From positions 1 through 21,270 of the forward strand of contig NW_025407910.1 of the NCBI RefSeq assembly GCF_003324165.1: 21,270 bases of DNA, given 5' to 3'. The notes beneath the pieces are model-generated. The model was given only the letters and a program-made list of their open reading frames with translations. It was not told the origin of the DNA and did no database searches. The DNA is from Naegleria lovaniensis. Taxonomy: Eukaryota > Heterolobosea > Eutetramitea > Acrasida > Naegleriidae. Each line of letters starts with the position of its first letter. Within the stretch, counting starts at the first letter, position 1. Below, one piece after another: positions 18,879-21,270 of the stretch. The position numbers were made by a program, and so were the translations under genes.

Positions 18879-19178
18879 TTATTTGCTGCTATGCGTATTC
18901 ATAGGTGTAACAGGAAAAGCAATATCTAGTGTTTTTGCTGGAGCGTGAGCAGGTATAGACTTTCGCTTATTCGTACCCGTGTTAGTATGTTGAGCCTTTG
19001 AAATACTGGATAAAAATTCTCCAAAGGAAGCCTTTGGTTTTTCTTTCTTGTAAAGAACGGAATCATGATGAACATCAGCTTCGTAGCCATATATTTTAGC
19101 TAATGTTTCTTCCTTCTTTTGAAGCTCCGAGAACGAGCGTCCGATGGAAGGTTGATGCGAAGTGGACGAAGAGGACAT
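18879..19178 (-). CDS. Hypothetical protein, 99 aa
   Basis: A frame from ATG 19178-19176 in a strong A-rich context (AAAAAATG on the coding strand) to TAA. The product is polar and basic, starts with a Ser-rich stretch, has a short amphipathic segment (SELQKKEETLAKIYGYEAD, about residues 17-35), a patch KKEKPKASFGEFLSSISKA (about 44-62) and a Lys/Arg run TNKRKS. No signal peptide or membrane segment. I do not recognise a family. The clear start context, length and coding-like composition support a real gene; it shares a 225-bp upstream region with the divergent USP-like gene. Confidence 0.55.
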   Translation of the reverse strand: MSSSSTSHQPSIGRSFSELQKKEETLAKIYGYEADVHHDSVLYKKEKPKASFGEFLSSISKAQHTNTGTNKRKSIPAHAPAKTLDIAFPVTPMNTHSSK

Positions 19179-19403
19179 TTTTTGTTTGATTCAAATATTT
19201 ATTGTTCATATTTTAAAATTAAAATTATTCATTTACAATTGGCGCAGTTAGAGCCTTTGCTGTTCATGTGATTTGCAAAATATACTTTGTCTTCATCTAT
19301 GAACACAGCAATGGTCTTCTAAAGTTTCGAATTGATTTCTAACCCAGTTTGTTTGATGATCAAGGCAGATTCGAGTTCGAAATAAATATTATGCGGTAAC
19401 GTG
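19179..19403. promoter_or_regulatory. Probable bidirectional promoter region
   Basis: 225 bp between two divergent start codons (19178 minus, 19404 plus). AT-rich, with no motif I can name. The assignment is by position only. Confidence 0.35.
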
Positions 19404-21270
19404 ATGATAAAAATCAGAAGAAAAATGAATCCACAACATTCCCTTCCTCCATTGCCATCCAAGCCAACAACAACCACACAGCAAATCGTGAAGCAACCTC
19501 AGCAACAAATAAGACCTATAACTCCTGTTGTGGTGATCCCACAATATAACACAAGCACAACACCCATCACAGACTATTCGGGAGTACTCTTCATTGGAAT
19601 GGATCGGAGATCATCATGCAGCAGAAATAATCCTATGTTGGTCATGAATGATAATTACGGAAATAATTGCAACAACAACCAGTACTGATCTATCAGCAAC
19701 CACCTTCAGATTCAATCTATGGAGGAGAATCTAATAATTGTAATACTTCGGGATATATGTATAATGCCAATTCTATTCCACAACAAAATTATGTCACAAC
19801 CAACAAGGGACCTCAAAACGCTTTCAACAAGAATATTTATATGAATAGCCTGAATAATGGTCAACAGCTTCATGTACCAATAGATCAACATACTGCTCCA
19901 AAAAGAAATAGTCCACATCCTTTGGACTCTAACAAGACATCTAATCCGACAACCTCATCCTCTCCCTCTGTTTTGGATCAGTATTCATCTGCAACTAACA
20001 ACAATTATCAACAATCTCTCACTACAAGCCACAATAATTCACATTACTCTTCCCCAATGTCACAGTCGTCTCACGATACACAACCATTCTTGCAATCAAA
20101 TATTACAACTAACAACAACTTGCCCACTGGACTTAACTCAACCATTAACAACAACTTTCAGACAGTGGATTTAAGCCAAGGTCACAAATAATATCGCATC
20201 TCAAAACAAACCCACAAAACTTCAGTTCCTAGTAGTAAGAAACCTGTTTTACACGGACAACCCAATTAACAAAATTGCTAATGTTGTTGAAGATTTTATT
20301 GACAAAATTGTTCCAGGTGACAAAGGTACCAGGGTTGACCTTACTGAGCCAAACCGGTAAAAGGTCTTTCTAACAACATGGAGAGTACAACTGCTTTTTA
20401 AAATGTTGTTATTCAAAGCTTATGGAATGCTCGACCATTCAGAGACTTGTTTTTATCTATTGACAAAGACAGTCATTTTCACAAAGATCCCCAATCTTGT
20501 GTGTTTTGTGCTTTGAAAACACTGTTTACGTCTTATGAAACGGATGCTCGCTCCGTAATTGAGCCGAACGACGTAAGAACGAGTCTCTCATTTGCTCACA
20601 ACAAAGACTCTAAATTTCAGTTAAGGCGTATGGATGATGCCTCAGAAGCATTTGTAAGTTTGTTTTACCTTCTTCAAAGTTTTCCAAATAACTTTAAACA
20701 GCAAGCCATTTTGGAGGACGTCAACAATTCTCTGAAATATGATCAAATTCAATTTTTGATTTTAATGTGACTGACTTTTATGTGTGTCGTAATTGTAATT
20801 CATATTCTGAACCTCACAACTACACTACTAACAATTGGTGCATATCCAGCAGTGAATTCGTCACCAACAAAAGAAGAGATCCTAACATGTCGTTCGAGCA
20901 AGCAATTAGATCATCTGTTGAGAGTTTCCATAAAACATGTGAGAATTGCAAAGGCACCTCAGACTCTCAAAAGCACATTTTTCAAACCTTTCCAGCAGTG
21001 TGTACAATATCCTTCTCTTGGGAGGCAGATGTTATTTCAGAAGATTCAATTTTGGAATTTATGTCCTACTTCAAAATTAAGAATATTAATTTACATGACA
21101 TTTTTAGATTGTACTGCAACGGAAATGATATTGAAGTGATTGGAAATGTATCATCTATTATATGCTATTATGGAAGACATTACATTGTAAGTAGTAGGTG
21201 ATATCGAACTTTTGAAGCATCGAATCTGATAATACTTACGTAGTGCATTGTTTATGACAAGAAAACAAAC
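19404..21270 (+). pseudogene. USP-family (peptidase C19) ubiquitin hydrolase-like gene, multiply frameshifted, 3' end off window
   Basis: From ATG 19404 (or 19425) a Pro/Gln/Asn-rich N-terminal region runs to about 20190, changing frame near 19670-19686. Another change near 20172-20191 leads to a segment LFYTDNPINKIANVVEDFID, another near 20343-20355 to PVKGLSN. The active-site box then reads HGEYNCFL in a third frame (Cys codon 20392-20394), with frame changes on each side (about 20375 and 20401), and NVVIQSLWNARPFRDLFL resumes. Next come CVFCALKTLF and RRMDDASEAF; after a further shift near 20755-20769, YVCRNC and CENC zinc-ribbon cysteines and CYYGRHYI with the catalytic His. This matches plant UBP-related and USP53/54-like proteins (GL.N..GEYNCFLN...QSLW). 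A GTAAGT donor at 21187 indicates a further exon. Six single-base-type lesions without point nonsense suggest a decaying gene or local assembly errors. Confidence 0.78.
21187..21270 (+). other. Probable intron start in the USP-like gene (donor visible, acceptor not certain)
   Basis: GTAAGT at 21187, phase 0, directly after the codons for RHYI. Without splicing the frame stops at 21201. The acceptor may be the CAAG near 21260 or lie outside the window. Confidence 0.6.

Noticed and set aside
20186-20192. Programmed +1 frameshifting at AAA TAA, as in Euplotes
   Set aside because: The other frame changes in the same gene go in both directions and lack this motif, and neighbouring genes are unbroken, so decay or sequence error is simpler.
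20393-20401. Loss of the USP catalytic cysteine to alanine with a premature stop
   Set aside because: In the adjacent frame the same bases encode the family motif EYNCFL exactly, so the apparent Ala and stop come from two nearby frame changes rather than from substitutions.

Overview
The window looks like nuclear DNA of a flagellated protist, most likely a heterolobosean amoeboflagellate of the Naegleria kind. This is an inference from content, not from a marker gene. The DNA is AT-rich, genes are dense on both strands, introns are very short (45-64 nt, GT...AG), proteins carry Gln/Asn/Ser-rich tracts, and there is a cilium-assembly gene beside a receptor-like TKL kinase with a beta-helix ectodomain. 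Nothing bacterial (operons, Shine-Dalgarno sites, CRISPR) is present.

Left to right: (1) 1-1184, minus strand, the 5' part of a gene with an RWP-RK-like DNA-binding domain, running off the left edge. (2) 1569-5452, a 3.9 kb DNA transposon with 15-bp perfect terminal inverted repeats and one long minus-strand gene for a P-element/THAP9-type transposase. (3) 5453-8456, plus strand, a DZIP1/Iguana-like cilium assembly gene whose coding exon runs straight into the transposon end, so its N-terminus and start codon are missing. (4) 8576-8824, a small one-pass membrane or secreted protein. (5) 8929-11172, minus strand, a long CDC123/D123 (ATP-grasp) family protein. (6) about 11040-15144, plus strand, a receptor kinase with a PMP-like beta-helix ectodomain, one C-terminal membrane span and a TKL kinase domain broken by five small introns, including a 7-nt microexon coding the APE-type motif. 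(7) 15246-16553, a TAP42/IGBP1 (alpha4) PP2A regulator. (8) 16582-18194, minus strand, a PDE12/CCR4-type exonuclease-endonuclease-phosphatase homologue whose catalytic motifs are nearly all lost and which carries one frameshift. (9) 18879-19178, minus strand, an unrecognised 99-aa protein. (10) 19404 to the right edge, plus strand, a USP-family deubiquitinase-like gene broken by about six frameshifts.

The genes do not form a pathway; this is an ordinary protist gene neighbourhood with signs of recent disturbance. The strongest observations are the transposon abutting a truncated cilium gene without a target-site duplication, the 7-nt microexon, the degenerate PDE12-like protein, and the decayed USP gene in which frame changes flank the active-site cysteine box. 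I see no wholly new system that I could defend from the sequence alone.
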